DNA of 64,000 nucleotides, taken from the NCBI GenBank assembly GCA_001600455.1, contig BCKC01000009.1:1612001-1676000 (forward strand), in the 5' to 3' direction. The notes under the pieces were generated by a model. That model saw only the letters and a list, made by a program, of their open reading frames with translations, was not told the origin of the DNA and made no database searches. The first letter of the stretch is position 1. Each line of letters begins with the position of its first letter. Positions 1 to 12,216 of the stretch are shown here, piece by piece. The position numbers and the translations under genes were made by a program. This stretch comes from Endocalyx cinctus. Taxonomy: Eukaryota; Ascomycota; Sordariomycetes; Amphisphaeriales; Apiosporaceae.

Positions 1-2062
1 AAGGAAATCGGCCAAGACTGCAATCATATGTTAGAAGAGATCATAGTAATAATCGTTAGTTATGAAATGACGAGAAGGAACTTACATATCAAAAGAATAG
101 CCATGAGAGTAAACGTCATGATGGAGGGGAAACCGTTGGGGAACCTAGGAGCATCGGTCTGGGGGAAGATAAGAATAGGGAGGAAAGAGTCTATAATTTA
201 AATTGGTTAGTACAGATGTATATGAGGCCACAATCTAGTTGATGCTTGGTTGAAAAGGGGTCTCTTACTCGTCGCGTAAAAGAGCCCGTTCATGCTAGAA
301 ATAGTTAGGGCTCGCTCCTCTGCGTTTCCTCTGTTTATTTCGTTTGCCCACGTCCAAGTGACAGCCGTAACGTAGCCACCGGAGAGGAAGAAGAACGCGA
401 CCACTCTGGCGACGTCACTAGGGGGCCAAATCGTCAGGATGGTGGATCCGATGAAGGTTGTGACCATCTGTAATTAAATATATTAGTAAGTAAACATAAA
501 TCAAAAGAGAGAGAGAACTGAAAAAAAAAAAGAGAAACTGACCAGAGGTCCAACCATCCACCATTTCCGGTTACCGGTCATATCAGAGAAGAAACCCCAG
601 GTGAAGTCGGTTATCATGGTGACTATGTTGGCGGCAGCTGGGATGACGTTGCGGTTCGTGACGCTGTATCCCATGGACTTTAGGTAGATGGAGAACTGGT
701 TATTACCCTGGCAAGAGTTTCCGTACTGTAGATTCAAAGTATCAGTTATCGTCCTTTTTTTTGGTCGTAAAACAGGGGGAATTACTTACGAAGATATACA
801 TCAAACACAGAACCCACCAACGCCAGTTGCCAAACATGCGCTTCACGAGCGCCAAGTCCAGCTTACCGGTAATCTCTGCCTTGTGCTGCTTGGCCGAACG
901 CGCCATAGCCATTCTCTTGTCGTCCTCGGTGATGTACCATGCCTTGGTGTTGTGAGGATAATCAGGTAGTAGGAACCAGACAGAAATAGCAACGGGGAGA
1001 GACATGCAACCGCAGACTGCAAAAATGACAAGCTAAAGTTAGTAAAAAGAACGAATCGAGCGTAAAAATATCTCATCGAGGAAAGGGATCTTGGGTGAAA
1101 TCTTACTGATATACATCCACCGCCAACCAGAAAGACCTAGGTGTCCGTCCAATGAAGCGTGAATGCCGGCCTGCAGGAAACCCGAGGTGGCCTGACCGAA
1201 GAATCCCGTAATGTGCCAGATAGCGACGCGCTTGGCCAGCTCGGTTTTAGTGTACCAGGTTCCCAGGAGGAAGATGATGATGGGCGAGAATCCGGACTCG
1301 AACAGGCCGATGAGGAAGCGAAAGGCGTACATCTGCTCGCTCGTCTTTACTCCGGCCTGAGCGAATGTGAAGATGGTCCAACCTAGTTCGCAGACGACGA
1401 TGCAGACCCGCGGCCGGATTTTCAAGGCGAGGAGGTTGGCGGGGATTTGCATGATGGCGAAACCAATCGTATAGCACACTATTTTGTTGCAGCCGCATTA
1501 GCCTAGAAAGAAAAAAAAAAAAAGGTTATTTTGAAGGGGGTATCGCTTACTGGTCATGATGGTATACTCATTTCCTTTGATACCAAGCTCTTCTTTCATA
1601 CCAGAGACGTCTTTAATATGATTAGCAACGCAATTCCTTTTTTCAAGGGCACGATGATAATAACATACATGCGTTGGTGATGTTTTGTTGATCAATGTAT
1701 TTGATCCACTAATATCGAGATATTATCAGTTCAATATTGCCCTGTAAGCGAGAATTCAGACATTGCAGAGTATTTTCTTACCCAGCCGAGCGTGGCGCAT
1801 ATCAAAATACCGAAATCAAGTTTCCGTACTAGGGCTCGCTCCTATTTTGAATATCAGTTTCATGACCTCGCACCAGAAGATGGCTTAAACTCACCTCAGG
1901 ACTTTTCAAGTGCTGGTCCGAATCCCAAAGGTGATATAAAATCTTCTTTCCAAGCGATAGTTTAGGCTGGGGCTGTATAACATCAGCGTTACCGGCGCTG
2001 ACATCCGAGGATGCAGTATAGGTCGCAGCGTTTACTTCAGTCATCTTCTTCTCGTCTGCCAT
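1..2062 (-). CDS. MFS permease, ACS/Dal5 (allantoate/pantothenate-type) family, 3' end outside window
   Basis: Probable proton-coupled uptake carrier for a small organic anion (allantoate, pantothenate or nicotinate type). Exons on the minus strand are 2062-1895, 1841-1782, 1708-1669, 1610-1551, 1478-1107, 1016-790, 725-543, 467-269, 190-86 and 17 to beyond base 1; every junction is GT-AG and the frame holds. The start codon at 2062 opens a hydrophilic N-terminus. Typical family segments follow: ERALVRKLDFGI before TM1, YIDQQNITNA after TM1, CYTIGFAIMQIPANLL, RFLIGLFESGF, then GLSGWRWMYI and LPDYPHNT near the central loop. The C-terminal TM helices start to appear (FPNGFPSIMTFTLMAILLI) and the gene leaves the window after about 490 residues. 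It is divergent from the aldolase at 2811. The substrate cannot be read from sequence. The family call is confident. Confidence 0.88.
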
Positions 2063-2810
2063 TTTGAGGAATTAATTGGAACCTTTTTGCTACTGACAGG
2101 ACGAAAGCCTCCGCAGTTGGAAAAGGAAGCAGAAGAAAAGCAGCTACAGGCTTTATCGAGAGTTGCGGCCCTGAGTTGTTATCCAAAAAAGACGTGCCTC
2201 GACAATTTAAAACATTTATCTAAAGATGGAACCAACTTAATTATCAGGACTCTTTTAGATGTACGCGCAAGCCCAAGCTTCTCGTCCTGATATGAGAGTA
2301 GCTTGTCATTATTCAACCGTCGCATAAGTCTGTTAATCAGATCACGCTCATATCTCTCCTATAGGTCTAGTAAATTTACCTATACGTTATCATTCATGAT
2401 TCGATCCATGGGTGATAATACGGCCATGTTAATTAATTCCCCACTAGGTCTTTTTTTCGGGCTTGTCGCCGAAGATATGTCTTTTACATATAATAAGTTC
2501 GGCATGGGTCGGGGTCGACTCCGACATTCTTATCAATTGTGGTCTGAAAAGCCCGAATAGTGTAAATCAGTGAATCACGTTACCCGGTTAAGTCTTTGGA
2601 CTTGTTGTTTTGCTTCGGCAAAGACCGAGAACAAAAGAAGATCATTATATAGAAGAAGAGATTGTGTGGCTTTCATTGATGTAAATGAGTCTGACCTAAA
2701 ATTTTGAGAATTTACTGTCTTCAGCTTCTGTATAATTAACGCCTTTAAAAAAAAAAAGATACGAGAATCAGGTACATCAGAATAGGAAAAGCCCGTTAAC
2801 TAGTTGAGCG
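2063..2810. promoter_or_regulatory. Divergent intergenic region between permease and aldolase
   Basis: About 750 bases separate two divergent start codons, so this should hold both promoters. It contains an 18-base near-palindrome at 2508-2525 centred on GTCGAC, and an inverted TTCGGGCTT/AAGCCCGAA pair about 90 bases apart (near 2456 and 2550). An A-run lies at 2748-2757. No convincing coding sequence is present. Confidence 0.5.
2508..2525. promoter_or_regulatory. 18-bp near-palindrome, candidate operator
   Basis: The sequence GTCGGGGTCGACTCCGAC pairs with its own reverse complement except at two positions. Inverted CGG/CCG half-sites are what Zn2Cys6 dimers bind, and the site lies between two divergent catabolic-type genes. 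Binding is inferred only. Confidence 0.35.
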
Positions 2811-4003
2811 ATGTCGTCCACCACCCCGCAAGATCAAGTCGCCATGGCGCGAGAAGTGTGTCGGCCGAATCTGGTGAAGCGTCTGATGCTTGAGAACAAG
2901 CTGGCACACTCGTTCGGTATGCGGATAGCATTTTCAACGGAGATGCCCCTGGTTGCCAAGAGAGCAGGGTACTCGGCCATCTTGATGAATCTCGAACATA
3001 TGGCTATGAGCATCGAGTCGATGAAAGATGTCGCCGTGTCTTGCTTGAACGTTGGGTACGCTCTTATTATTCGAGTGAAACACTTCATCGTTTCTGTCTT
3101 TCTAATTTGATATTGCGACATAGCATAACTCCTATGGTCGTGGTGCCAACTTGTGCGCCCGATTGGATTTCACGATGTCTTGACTCAGGTGCTCAGGCCA
3201 TTATTGTCCCGCATGTGAACAATATCGAGCAGGCCAAGATGTGTGTCAACGCATCCAAATTTCCTCCGGTGGTGAGTCGATTATACCGGAAACCTAATCC
3301 TGCTTTGATGTTTAATCGAGCTAATTAAAATTTAGGGACATCGGTCAGTCACGATGGTGACGGCAATGACACAATACACGACTACACTTTCCTACGCCGC
3401 TATTGCGGAGGCAGTGAACGACGAAGTTTTGATCATGCCCATGATCGAAACGCAAGAAGGTGTCGAGAATGTTGAGTTAGTTGCCTTGAAAACCATTCTT
3501 GCATTATTTTATTCAATCTGCTGACATTCTCACAAAGAGCTATTGCTGCTTGCCCCGGAATCGATGCTCTTCTGATTGGATGTGCGGATCTATGCATGGA
3601 GTTAGTTTTCCTCCTCAGCTTATGCACAAAAGCTTCACTGGTATGACTAACCTTTTTATGGTAGACTAGGCATTCCTGGCCAGTATGACTCAGAATTATT
3701 CCATAGCACTGTAGCCAAGATCGCGGGAGCGGCAGAGAAAGCCAGCATCAATGGCAGGAAGGTCTTTGTTGGTCTAGGTGGCTTGGAGCCAAGACCTGAC
3801 CTGTTGGAAACTTTTGCCAAGAGACACTCGTCGATACGGTATGTCGATTAGCGCTCCTGATGCTTAAATCATCTCTGCTTTGTTCACGGTACTAATTGAT
3901 ATCCCTCTTTAGATTCGCTATGGCCGGTCGTGATTTAGCACTGCTACTTGCTGGCATGGCCAAGCAGGCCGCCGCGGTGAACGAAATCTCAGACAGATTA
4001 TAG
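2811..4003 (+). CDS. HpcH/HpaI aldolase / citrate lyase beta family protein
   Basis: Predicted class II metal-dependent aldolase of the HpaI (2,4-dihydroxyhept-2-ene-1,7-dioate aldolase) type, cleaving or forming 2-oxo-acid aldols with pyruvate. Six exons (2811-3055, 3124-3271, 3336-3475, 3538-3600, 3665-3838, 3913-4003) give 286 residues, close to the usual 250-300, with an intact frame. The ATG at 2811 is followed by a short tail, then the TIM-barrel. Family landmarks: NLEHMAMS (the His loop), a VVVPT strand with DSGAQAIIVPHV, the metal-binding Glu in MIETQEGVENVE, and IGCADLCMELGIPGQYD with the second metal ligand Asp. The C-terminus AMAGRDLALLLAGMAKQ is normal. It is divergent from the permease at 2062, which may import a related acid (inference). 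No lesion seen. Confidence 0.9.
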
Positions 4004-7000
4004 AAATTTTTGCTGCGAGATAAAACTTTAGATTTAACATTTCAGTTATATAATTGAAAATGAGGGGATATCGGCTAGGGAATGGTATCGGGATATGAAC
4101 AACGTTCTCTTGCCGTTGATTAGGATGAAAGATGGACGAAGGTATATTTCTATGAAGTTTATCTTTGATCTTATAGCTCGAGGTATTGAGTAAAGCCATC
4201 TATGGTTTAATATAGTCATTAGAGGTTAGATGCCTGAGGTTGCACAATCTGTCTTGAGTACTACCAATCGCAGGTTTGTACTACTCGGAAGTGTATCTTC
4301 AGAAGTTACTGAAGTCTTGATACATCATATGCTGCATTCTAGTTACATATATGTATAGATAATATCATCAAGATACGGGAAACATATAATATATCACCAA
4401 TACGCTTATGGTCATGCTTTTGACCGCAACAGTGTAGCATTTTGGACAAGCGGGGATTGGAGGAGTCTGAAAAAATGTCGCATGCCAGGTAAAGCCTATC
4501 ATTAGGTTGATATTAAAATGACATTGAGTTAATAAGTTGAACATCAAAGCCTGCGGCCCTTTGAATGAGATGGGTCCCTCTTAACGAGTAGCTAAGATCG
4601 TATACCCCTTAATAGGAGACCCACTAGTGATCAAATTAATCTGATAACTAGTTTATGATCATCGAACTTATTCAAATTCTGCAAGAATGAATGCATATTT
4701 TGGTTGTATTAGATTATTGGGACCTTCAACCTTTTGGTGATTGACGGAGCTCTCGGGGTCATACCAATTCCCAGATCCGCGGTACACGCAACGCGTCTCC
4801 GGAGTGTCTCTAGATAGTGGTCTGCAGAATTATCAACTAGCTCTATTCTCTTAAAGAGTCTTTCAAGATGTATTCTGTTATATTTTTGATGAGGATTATA
4901 CTATCTGTAATATGTCCTAGTCCTCCATTTCCGGAGGTACGCAGAATGACTCTCTGCAATTCGGTAATTAATTAATTACCTGATATTTCTTGCTGCGGTA
5001 GTACGGATTTCTGCGTAGCATGTTGGCGCAGTGCATCTCATGAATGGCCTTCGGCGGCAGAACGGGATAACCCACCATCCCGAGGCCGGGCCTATCGACA
5101 AAGTCATGCAGCGAAGAATCGATATTTTCCGCCCCCGCCTCTTCTCAGGGTATTGTCATGTAATTATCCGGCATCTAATTATCTTACTTTCATATTAGTC
5201 CTCGACCAAAAGAAATGAGACGACTCACCGTATTGAGTTCATCAGCTCGCGCATTATAGTCGGCCCATATATCGTCAGATCAGACTCGTTCGAGTTGTGT
5301 TTTCGGCATGATCATGCTTTCGTAAGAATAAAATGTGACTCATCAACAAGTACCGGGGCGGGTTGTTTCGCGATCCGTGTGATGTGCTAATTAGCATCGG
5401 TGCGACGCGAGAGGGTAGCCTACTTATCTATGGCGTCTATAGCCGTGGACTCCTTGACAAATATATAAGCGATCGTGATAAGATTTGTAACGATTAGTAT
5501 GACAAACAACATATATATGCGACACCCGGAAATTGTCGGTAATTCTCCTCCGTCGTGTCTGATTCTGAGCTGATGCCGCTTTAAGCTGAGTCGCGGATAA
5601 GCAAGCTGTGGGTAAGCCGGCTGGCCGGGGTGAGCCGAGGGAGGCTTGGCAAACGACGCATACAGCGCTCGTGATTAATTAGAGACGAGAACGCCGCTGC
5701 GGTGGAAGAGCATATTTCCGACCGGATAATATTCTTGTATAAGGGGTCCCTTAAATCTAGAGGATAATGAAAGGAGAAAACAAAAGGGCCATTTGCGCCG
5801 AGAATTTTAAGATAATAAACACTATTATTCATTTATTCAAACTTTTCTTTAAATGCTTGATTAGACAGGGAGTAAACGGAGGCGTATAGACTAGACTGGC
5901 CCGGACCACCCGGCAGACATGGCCGGCGACACGGCCGCACACGAATCCACACTTGACCTGATACCCTTGGACGATATGAGCAAGGGGGAAGGTAGTGGAA
6001 TTTGGCACGAGTCTTGATAGAAGCCATAGAACGGGAGGACAGAGCCTCATTCCTTTGAAAAAGTGCCGCGTTTAAGTATGGTGAGTCTTTAATGGAGTCT
6101 AAGGTGAGATCGTCTTGGTTATGAAATTTTGGGCGGATTTCACCGACGAGGATAGCCAGTTTCCTATTAGTTTCCTAGTATTGTTAACTAGTTCCACGGT
6201 TCCACTTAAAACACGGTAGTTACCTCTTGTTTCACTTTCGGTCGTTGTCAATGCTTTGAAGTTCTGACTAATCTCATCTTGAGGCAGCTTTATATATTCA
6301 GAGCTTTTTTTTTTTTTTTTTTTTAAAAAAAAAGTAAGACATGATTGTGCGACTTTCTTGACCCGAATGCTCCTGGGGCCACATGGGACCCTAGCACCTT
6401 CCCATGGAAACAGCGCTCTCATATGCTGGTTCCCAGGCAAAAAAACAAAGGTTCCCTTAGAAATATATATATATGCATATACTTATAAGTAGTTATTTTA
6501 TGATTATTTCTTCTTTACTCCTAATTATGGGGGCCCCGTGGGGTATACGAGCATCCCGTGGGACCTCCCACAGAGGTGTGTAAGGTCAACCGTAGGTGTG
6601 GCGACTTATCTGAGTCAGGCCGTGCAAAAATTACTTCGTTCGGAGGAATTCTCACAATTCGGCCGGACGTTTGGTGAGTTTTCTGTAACTATGTCATGCA
6701 CAATATTTCCATGAATCAATGAGTGTATCAATGGTAGACGAGAATCCGACCGAGAAAACGGGCACACGAAGGTACTACGATATCAATTGTCGGCGTCTGA
6801 GCGGGCGCCATGTCGGACATATCGCAAGAAAATTGAACAAGACCGATGGAATGCTTCAAACGGGGTATTCCAGTACGTACAGCCTCGCTAGGTTGGTTAA
6901 ATGTAAGATGTTTACCAGGTAGCGTGGTATGATTATGTGCCAAGTAGCATGATCAAGAGCATGAAAATCTGCAACTCAAGATTTGCAGCGAGAGTCAGGA

Positions 7001-8606
7001 TAGAAATTGTCCCTAGTTTTCTGATTGAATGATAGAAGGTTTCATGAGGCTCTTATCTGATGGCTCGCTATTCTTATCTGGGTCCGAGATAGGATAATAC
7101 TACGTTAATATAGTACAGCCATGGGTAATTTTGATATCCTCGCACATTCATTAACAGGTGGCTGTAGTTACATGATATTGATTAACCACGGGTACTAGTT
7201 ACAAGGCAATGATTTAAGTTCGGTGTATTTATCTTACAACTGCTTAGAGAATAGGCCCAACAGTCACCGAGCTGCGCAGGTGTATTGCAGAGCAGGACTT
7301 TGGAAATCGTTTCTGTCAGACAAAAGGAGGCAGCAGGGGGATTCGTTGACGGAGGTTAACTACAGGTTAACTACACAGTACCTGTTGGGTTAACCCGTCT
7401 TATCATTTATGTGGGGTTATATGATCCCTGTTTTACCCTGTTTTTCTGTTTCACAGTTGCAAAGGAGGAATGCGTGCAGCCAATTTTACGCATTGCGAAC
7501 ATTTGGGAAAATACACTCACAAACCCTCGACGTAAAATCTTGCAATGCGACGGCAGCGTAGGTGCCTCCAAAGAGAGTCTCGTAAGCTGTACCCCCAAAG
7601 TAACGGCCTTTTTGTTGAACGACGAATCCCTCCGACATATGCGTTATTATGGACAACTCTTTCCTGGCTCTTTACCGTGAAATCTGTGACACGGTACATA
7701 CTACAGCGGTTAACCAACCAATATTCTATTCTATGGCGGATGGATGTTCCGAGCGCAGGAATATATTTTTACATAATGGATAGGTCTCCGAGTATTGCTG
7801 GTAAAAGCTCAGGACGTAGATCAAGCGCTTACATAACAATACATCACTTTCATATCCCTCGCGGTTGCTGGAAAATATGATCGATGTCGGCGGTCATTGT
7901 GATCAGAGGGTCATTAGGTAAACTCACTAGAAGGGCTGCGATGAGGTCGATGATTATTAGGTATACTAAACTATTTACCACCGACAGAGAATAATTAGAT
8001 TTATTTCGCGATTCTTCCTGATCCGTTCCATCTCGAATTTTAACCGATGTTTCTTATTTTACTCTTTATTTACTATTGCGCCCTTGTTAATTATAGTACA
8101 TGGGTAACATGAGTCCAAAAGAAATCAGTCCATTAACTAATGACATTTAAACTTGTTCGTTCCTATGAGATATCTTATGTTACTAGGTTAGTCACATAAT
8201 CTACCATATCCTACCAATCATATATCGTAGCATATACCAGCCTCTGTGGAATACCCCTATACAAATTTAGCGCTGCTTGACGTAATTGATTTTCGGCATT
8301 CTCGGAGATCAGGGATGATATCTACTCAATCCCATCAACAACCAATGCTGAGTTCAGTGCTGTGTAGAAGAAATCCGATGTGACTCATAGCATGACTAGG
8401 TAAGTACTCATAGCGCATCTGTAGATCGAACTATTGTGATGCGTGCTATTAGCATGCATTACCTACTTTAGACCTGCACAACGCGATTCACGTATATAAG
8501 TTGCTATTCCATCTTCACGTATCTGTTATGATTGACATATCAGCCAAGAAAAATATATCAACAAATCTTCCAATAGATCCAACTGATTAAAATATACCTG
8601 TCAATT
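4004..8606. other. Gene-poor AT-rich spacer
   Basis: About 4.6 kb with only short open frames lacking family resemblance or credible splice structure. It holds a T20-A9 tract at 6305-6333 and short AT runs near 6461. I see no gene, RNA or transposase in it. A lost or highly decayed element cannot be excluded. Confidence 0.5.
6305..6333. repeat. T-tract/A-tract junction
   Basis: About 20 T followed directly by about 9 A and then GTAA. A very similar T18-A10-GTAA junction recurs at 62156-62183. Low-complexity sequence of unknown origin. Confidence 0.7.
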
Positions 8607-10068
8607 ATGGCACCCCTGAATATCCTCATAGTAGGTTGCGGCATCGCCGGACCTGCATTAGCCACTTTTCTCCTCCTTCCTCTTCACGACGAGAAATCCT
8701 CGTCGGTATCTTATCAAAAACCACGCATCACGATCCTGGAGCGTTCCCCATCTCAACGCGCCCACCTGCGCGGGCAAAACATCGACATCCGCGGCGCCGG
8801 CGTCACCCTGATCCGCAAGCTCGGGATCGAGAGCCTCATCCGATCGTCGACGACGGGCGAGGAGGGCGTGCAGATCGTCGACGCCCGAAACCGCGTCTGG
8901 TCCTCGATCCCGGCCGGGAAAAACTCTCCGACCAGCGATATCGAGATATTGCGCGGCCGGCTGGCCGAGATCTGCTGGAGGAATAGCCGACGCGCCGACG
9001 GCGACGATCACAATATCGAGTACCTCTTCGGCGACTATCTCGAGGAAATCGACCAGCTCGACGGAGAAAGAGTCCGGGTGCGCTTGGCGAAAAGTGGGGA
9101 GGAGAGGTTGTACGATCTCGTCGTGGGCGCCGACGGGCTGCAGAGCCGCACGCGGAAGATGGTGTGGGGAGGGGACGACGCCCGAAACTTGCGCAGGCTT
9201 GGCATGTACGCCGGCTTCTTCAGCGTGCCGCGGCGGGGGGAGACGGACACGACGTGGAGACGATGGTTCCACGCGCCCGGTCGACGAGGGATTATGCTGA
9301 GGCCGGACGGGACCGGCGAGAGGACGACGGTACTCATGTCCATCGTAAACGAGACCGATCCCAGGTTCGTCGAGACGTCGGAGACGGAGACGGGAAGGAA
9401 TCCGGATAAACAGAAAGCGCTTTTGGAAGAGTATTTTCGGGACGCGGGGTGGGAGTCCGAGAGGATCATCCGGGAAATGAAGGAGACGGACGATTTCTAC
9501 TACGATGCTGTGGCACAGGTGAAGATGGAGAAGTGGAGTAAAGGGAGGGTGGTCCTTCTCGGGGACGCTGGGTAAGTTATCTTCTATATTTACGGGGTTA
9601 ATAAGCGTGAAATTTGTCCTTCTCTTCCGAAGAATATCGTGCTGATCGGTTATTCATGGTTCAAAGGTATTGCGCCTCTCCTATATCAGGCATGGGCACT
9701 ACCCTTGCTCTCGCCGGAGCCTATAACTTAGCGGGGGCAATTCGAAATCATCTTCGGGAAGGCGAAGTTCTAGACATCTTAGCTACCTTCGCCGAATATG
9801 AGCAGAAAATGCGACCTGTTGTAGTGGATGCGCAGAAGCTGGTTCCTGGGATGCCTCATATTATGCATCCGGCGACGGCTTGGGGTGTCTTCACCATGCA
9901 TATTCTCGTCAAGATTTTATCTACAGCACGCGTGTTTTAATTATTCTGATGTTCCTCGGGAAATTTCTGAGAAGGAGCATGCAGGTAGCTGATTATGTCC
10001 CGGTGGAAGATTATGGGTTCCAAGAGCTGTCAGATTGGAAACTTGAAGAGGAAAAACTAGAGACTTGA
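8607..10068 (+). CDS. FAD-dependent monooxygenase (UbiH/salicylate hydroxylase type), 3' end ambiguous
   Basis: Group A flavin monooxygenase that would hydroxylate or epoxidise an organic substrate using NAD(P)H. Exon 1 (8607-9571) has the dinucleotide fold VGCGIAGPALATFL near residue 10, the DG motif VVGADGLQSRTRK and the GD motif VVLLGDAG. Exon 2 (9667-9931) continues YCASPISGMGTTLALAGAY, which is the family's second FAD contact. The original frame then stops at 9938-9940, yet a normal family C-terminus (VPVEDYGFQELSDW) follows in another frame to 10068. A 53-base GT-AG intron at 9932-9984 restores the frame and gives 437 residues. The skipped DNA also reads like the usual hydrophobic linker, so a frameshift is a live alternative. 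Exon 1 is strikingly GC-rich compared with its surroundings. Confidence 0.8.
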
Positions 10069-10376
10069 AGCTATGGTAATGATCTTCCTTGGCAGACCAA
10101 GTGACTTTAACTTTGCTCATTTAGTATTATTAGCTAGTGCTCCACTCATCAGACCATCTGTATTATATAAAAAGTCACATATCAAGGTATAGAAATGTAA
10201 AGATTAGGCTTATACTTGTTTATAAACATACTATGCGCTTACGCCAAATCTACAAAAGCATTTGTTACATCAAATGCTATTGAGGAAGGCAATAAAGTAT
10301 ACCTCCCTTTTTTTTTTTCTCCATATAGGAACTCGAAGTGTCTAAAGCATTAAATCTAATTAATTACAACTTCTCA
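10069..10376. other. Convergent intergenic spacer
   Basis: About 300 AT-rich bases between the 3' ends of the FAD monooxygenase and the regulator. It contains a T-run near 10309. Nothing else is recognisable; terminators of both genes would be expected here. Confidence 0.4.
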
Positions 10377-11792
10377 TCAGGGGTTTAATTCCCTCCACAA
10401 ATCTCGAAAACGATCTGCTAACTCGGAACGATTCGCTGCGAATCCGCTTTCGAGAATTTCTAAAGGATTATTCCAGCCCCTATTTTTCAAAAATACCACT
10501 GCGCTTTTCAACTTATTGACGAACCATGATCTCGTCGTTGAGCCTTTTTCCGCGGCAATGGCCCCGAGCATGATTTGGCAAGAGGTCAAATCCATACATG
10601 AACAGGGCCTTACGCGTAGGTTTTCCAGTCCCACTTTCAGTTCCTCAGCGATAGGTGTGAGATCATGACATTCTATCCCAGGCCATGTCAAAAGGATGAA
10701 TAATTCAAATGAACGTGACGTCAACTGGATGCATGAATTTTCATATGATGAAAGGGCTCTCGATCGATGAAGAAGATTGGTAACTGTGAGTCTAGTCTCC
10801 TCTGAAATTTCAAGGTCTTGAACGTATTTCCCAGAGGGCTCTGCATGCTCCGTTAGCCGGATAATATCATCGCATATGGATGATATTTCAGCCATTGATG
10901 TGTAACCACAACCTATCACCTGTTCCACGATTCTCTCGTCGTAAATTCGAGAAAACCTCATAATCGCATTCGAAGAGTCTCTAAAATATCATTTCCGTCA
11001 GTTACGAATCGCGGAAAATAAAAGAAAGGGCGAGAAATAGGAAAACACAAACATGATTAATAAATCATATGCCCATCCTGGAATATCATTTAGATCTTGC
11101 ATTCGGCGCTCTTGAATCAGGTGAGTGAGGCCATAGATGTGCGTATTCCAACCTGCGTCGTTATTTTTTAAGCGTTCCGAGAAAGCCATGGTGATAACGG
11201 CTCCGAGAAGCGCATCTGTACAGACGGTTCCAGAACGAATTCTTTCGATTATGAGATTGACGGCATTGGACGAGTGATCGTCGGCCATCTGCTGATAAGA
11301 CGTACCAGGGGAGATGTAGCGCATCCCCACCGCCATGGTTGACTCAAAAAATGCCGGATCGGACGCAATGAGATTTATCCAGTCGGACTCATCGGTACTT
11401 TTGGGGTATTCGCTGTTGGGTAACAATACAAGCGACCAAAACTTAGACACTGTTGTTTGTTGGTTTTTTTCTTCTCAGCGGAAAGGGCTTTCGATAATCT
11501 ACGGTTCTTAGGGATCTAACTTACGGAAATCTGCATAATGATTTAAGTTGTCAGGGTTTGAACTAGGAAGCGAGACTCTTTCGGATGGCTTATTGAAGTG
11601 TTGGGTCCTTATCGAATTCGACCCTTGAGTCTTTCCGTCGTCATTTGTCAGCTCTGCCGGTTTTCTGACCAGACGTTGGCGTCGCTTAGCAAAGTTGGTC
11701 CGAGTAATATGTGACCGCATTCGACTCGCCGCTCCATGAGATAATTTCGGCGCGCCAATCGTAGTGACGAAGATGAAATTTGAGTCGCTCAT
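10377..11792 (-). CDS. Fungal-specific transcription factor domain protein (Fungal_trans_2 type), no zinc cluster
   Basis: Probable nuclear regulator. Exons 11792-11525, 11449-11053 and 10980-10377 splice in frame to 422 residues. The N-terminus FIFVTTIGAPK followed by RSHITRTNFAKRRQR matches the opening of fungal proteins that carry the Fungal_trans_2 domain without a DNA-binding Zn2Cys6 cluster. After it come a basic, low-complexity stretch and the helical domain: SDWINLIASDPAFFESTMAVG, LLGAVITMAFSERL, THLIQERRMQDLNDIPGWAYDLLIM, and a C-terminal helical region ending RFRDLWRELNP. No Cys motif is present upstream, so any DNA contact would be indirect or through the basic stretch. It is divergent from the dehydrogenase at 12217, so it may control that gene or the FAD monooxygenase (inference). 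Confidence 0.75.
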
Positions 11793-12216
11793 TGTACAAT
11801 CTGTTGCGAAATCCCTTTTTAGGAAAATTAATTATTTTTTTTTTTGTTTCTGGAAAAGGGAAAGTTCAAATCAGAGAAAGTTCAGATCACGGAGACAAAA
11901 AGACATTAATAATCGAGGATGAAACTGACGTTGGATTCGGAGATAATGTCTTACTCCATTAGGAAAATTAACTACACTATACTAAATTAGGAAAATCAAT
12001 CGAGTTGCTGTTATCCGACGGCTCAGAGGCATCATGAGTATTTGTTGAATAATAATGAGGAAATCATTCGTGATATTCGGATATATAAGGCCTTTGACTT
12101 CGTACAGTCTTTCTGAAATAATGGACATCTCGACCACCAGAAACATCAAAAACTTACCCGCAAGCAAAATTGGATAGTCACAGATTTCATATAATACATT
12201 GTGTATAGTGTCAGAC
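11793..12216. promoter_or_regulatory. Divergent promoter region, regulator and MDR dehydrogenase
   Basis: About 420 AT-rich bases between divergent starts. It has a T-run at 11834-11844 and no recognisable CGG palindrome or gene. Confidence 0.4.

Noticed and set aside
5581..6050. Overlapping minus-strand frames of 60-80 codons
   Set aside because: No motif, no splice structure, and composition like the surrounding spacer.
8658..9272. 204-codon open frame antisense to the FAD monooxygenase
   Set aside because: It mirrors the GC-rich exon of a well-supported gene, has a composition typical of antisense shadows (Arg, Pro, Ala-rich) and shows no family motif.
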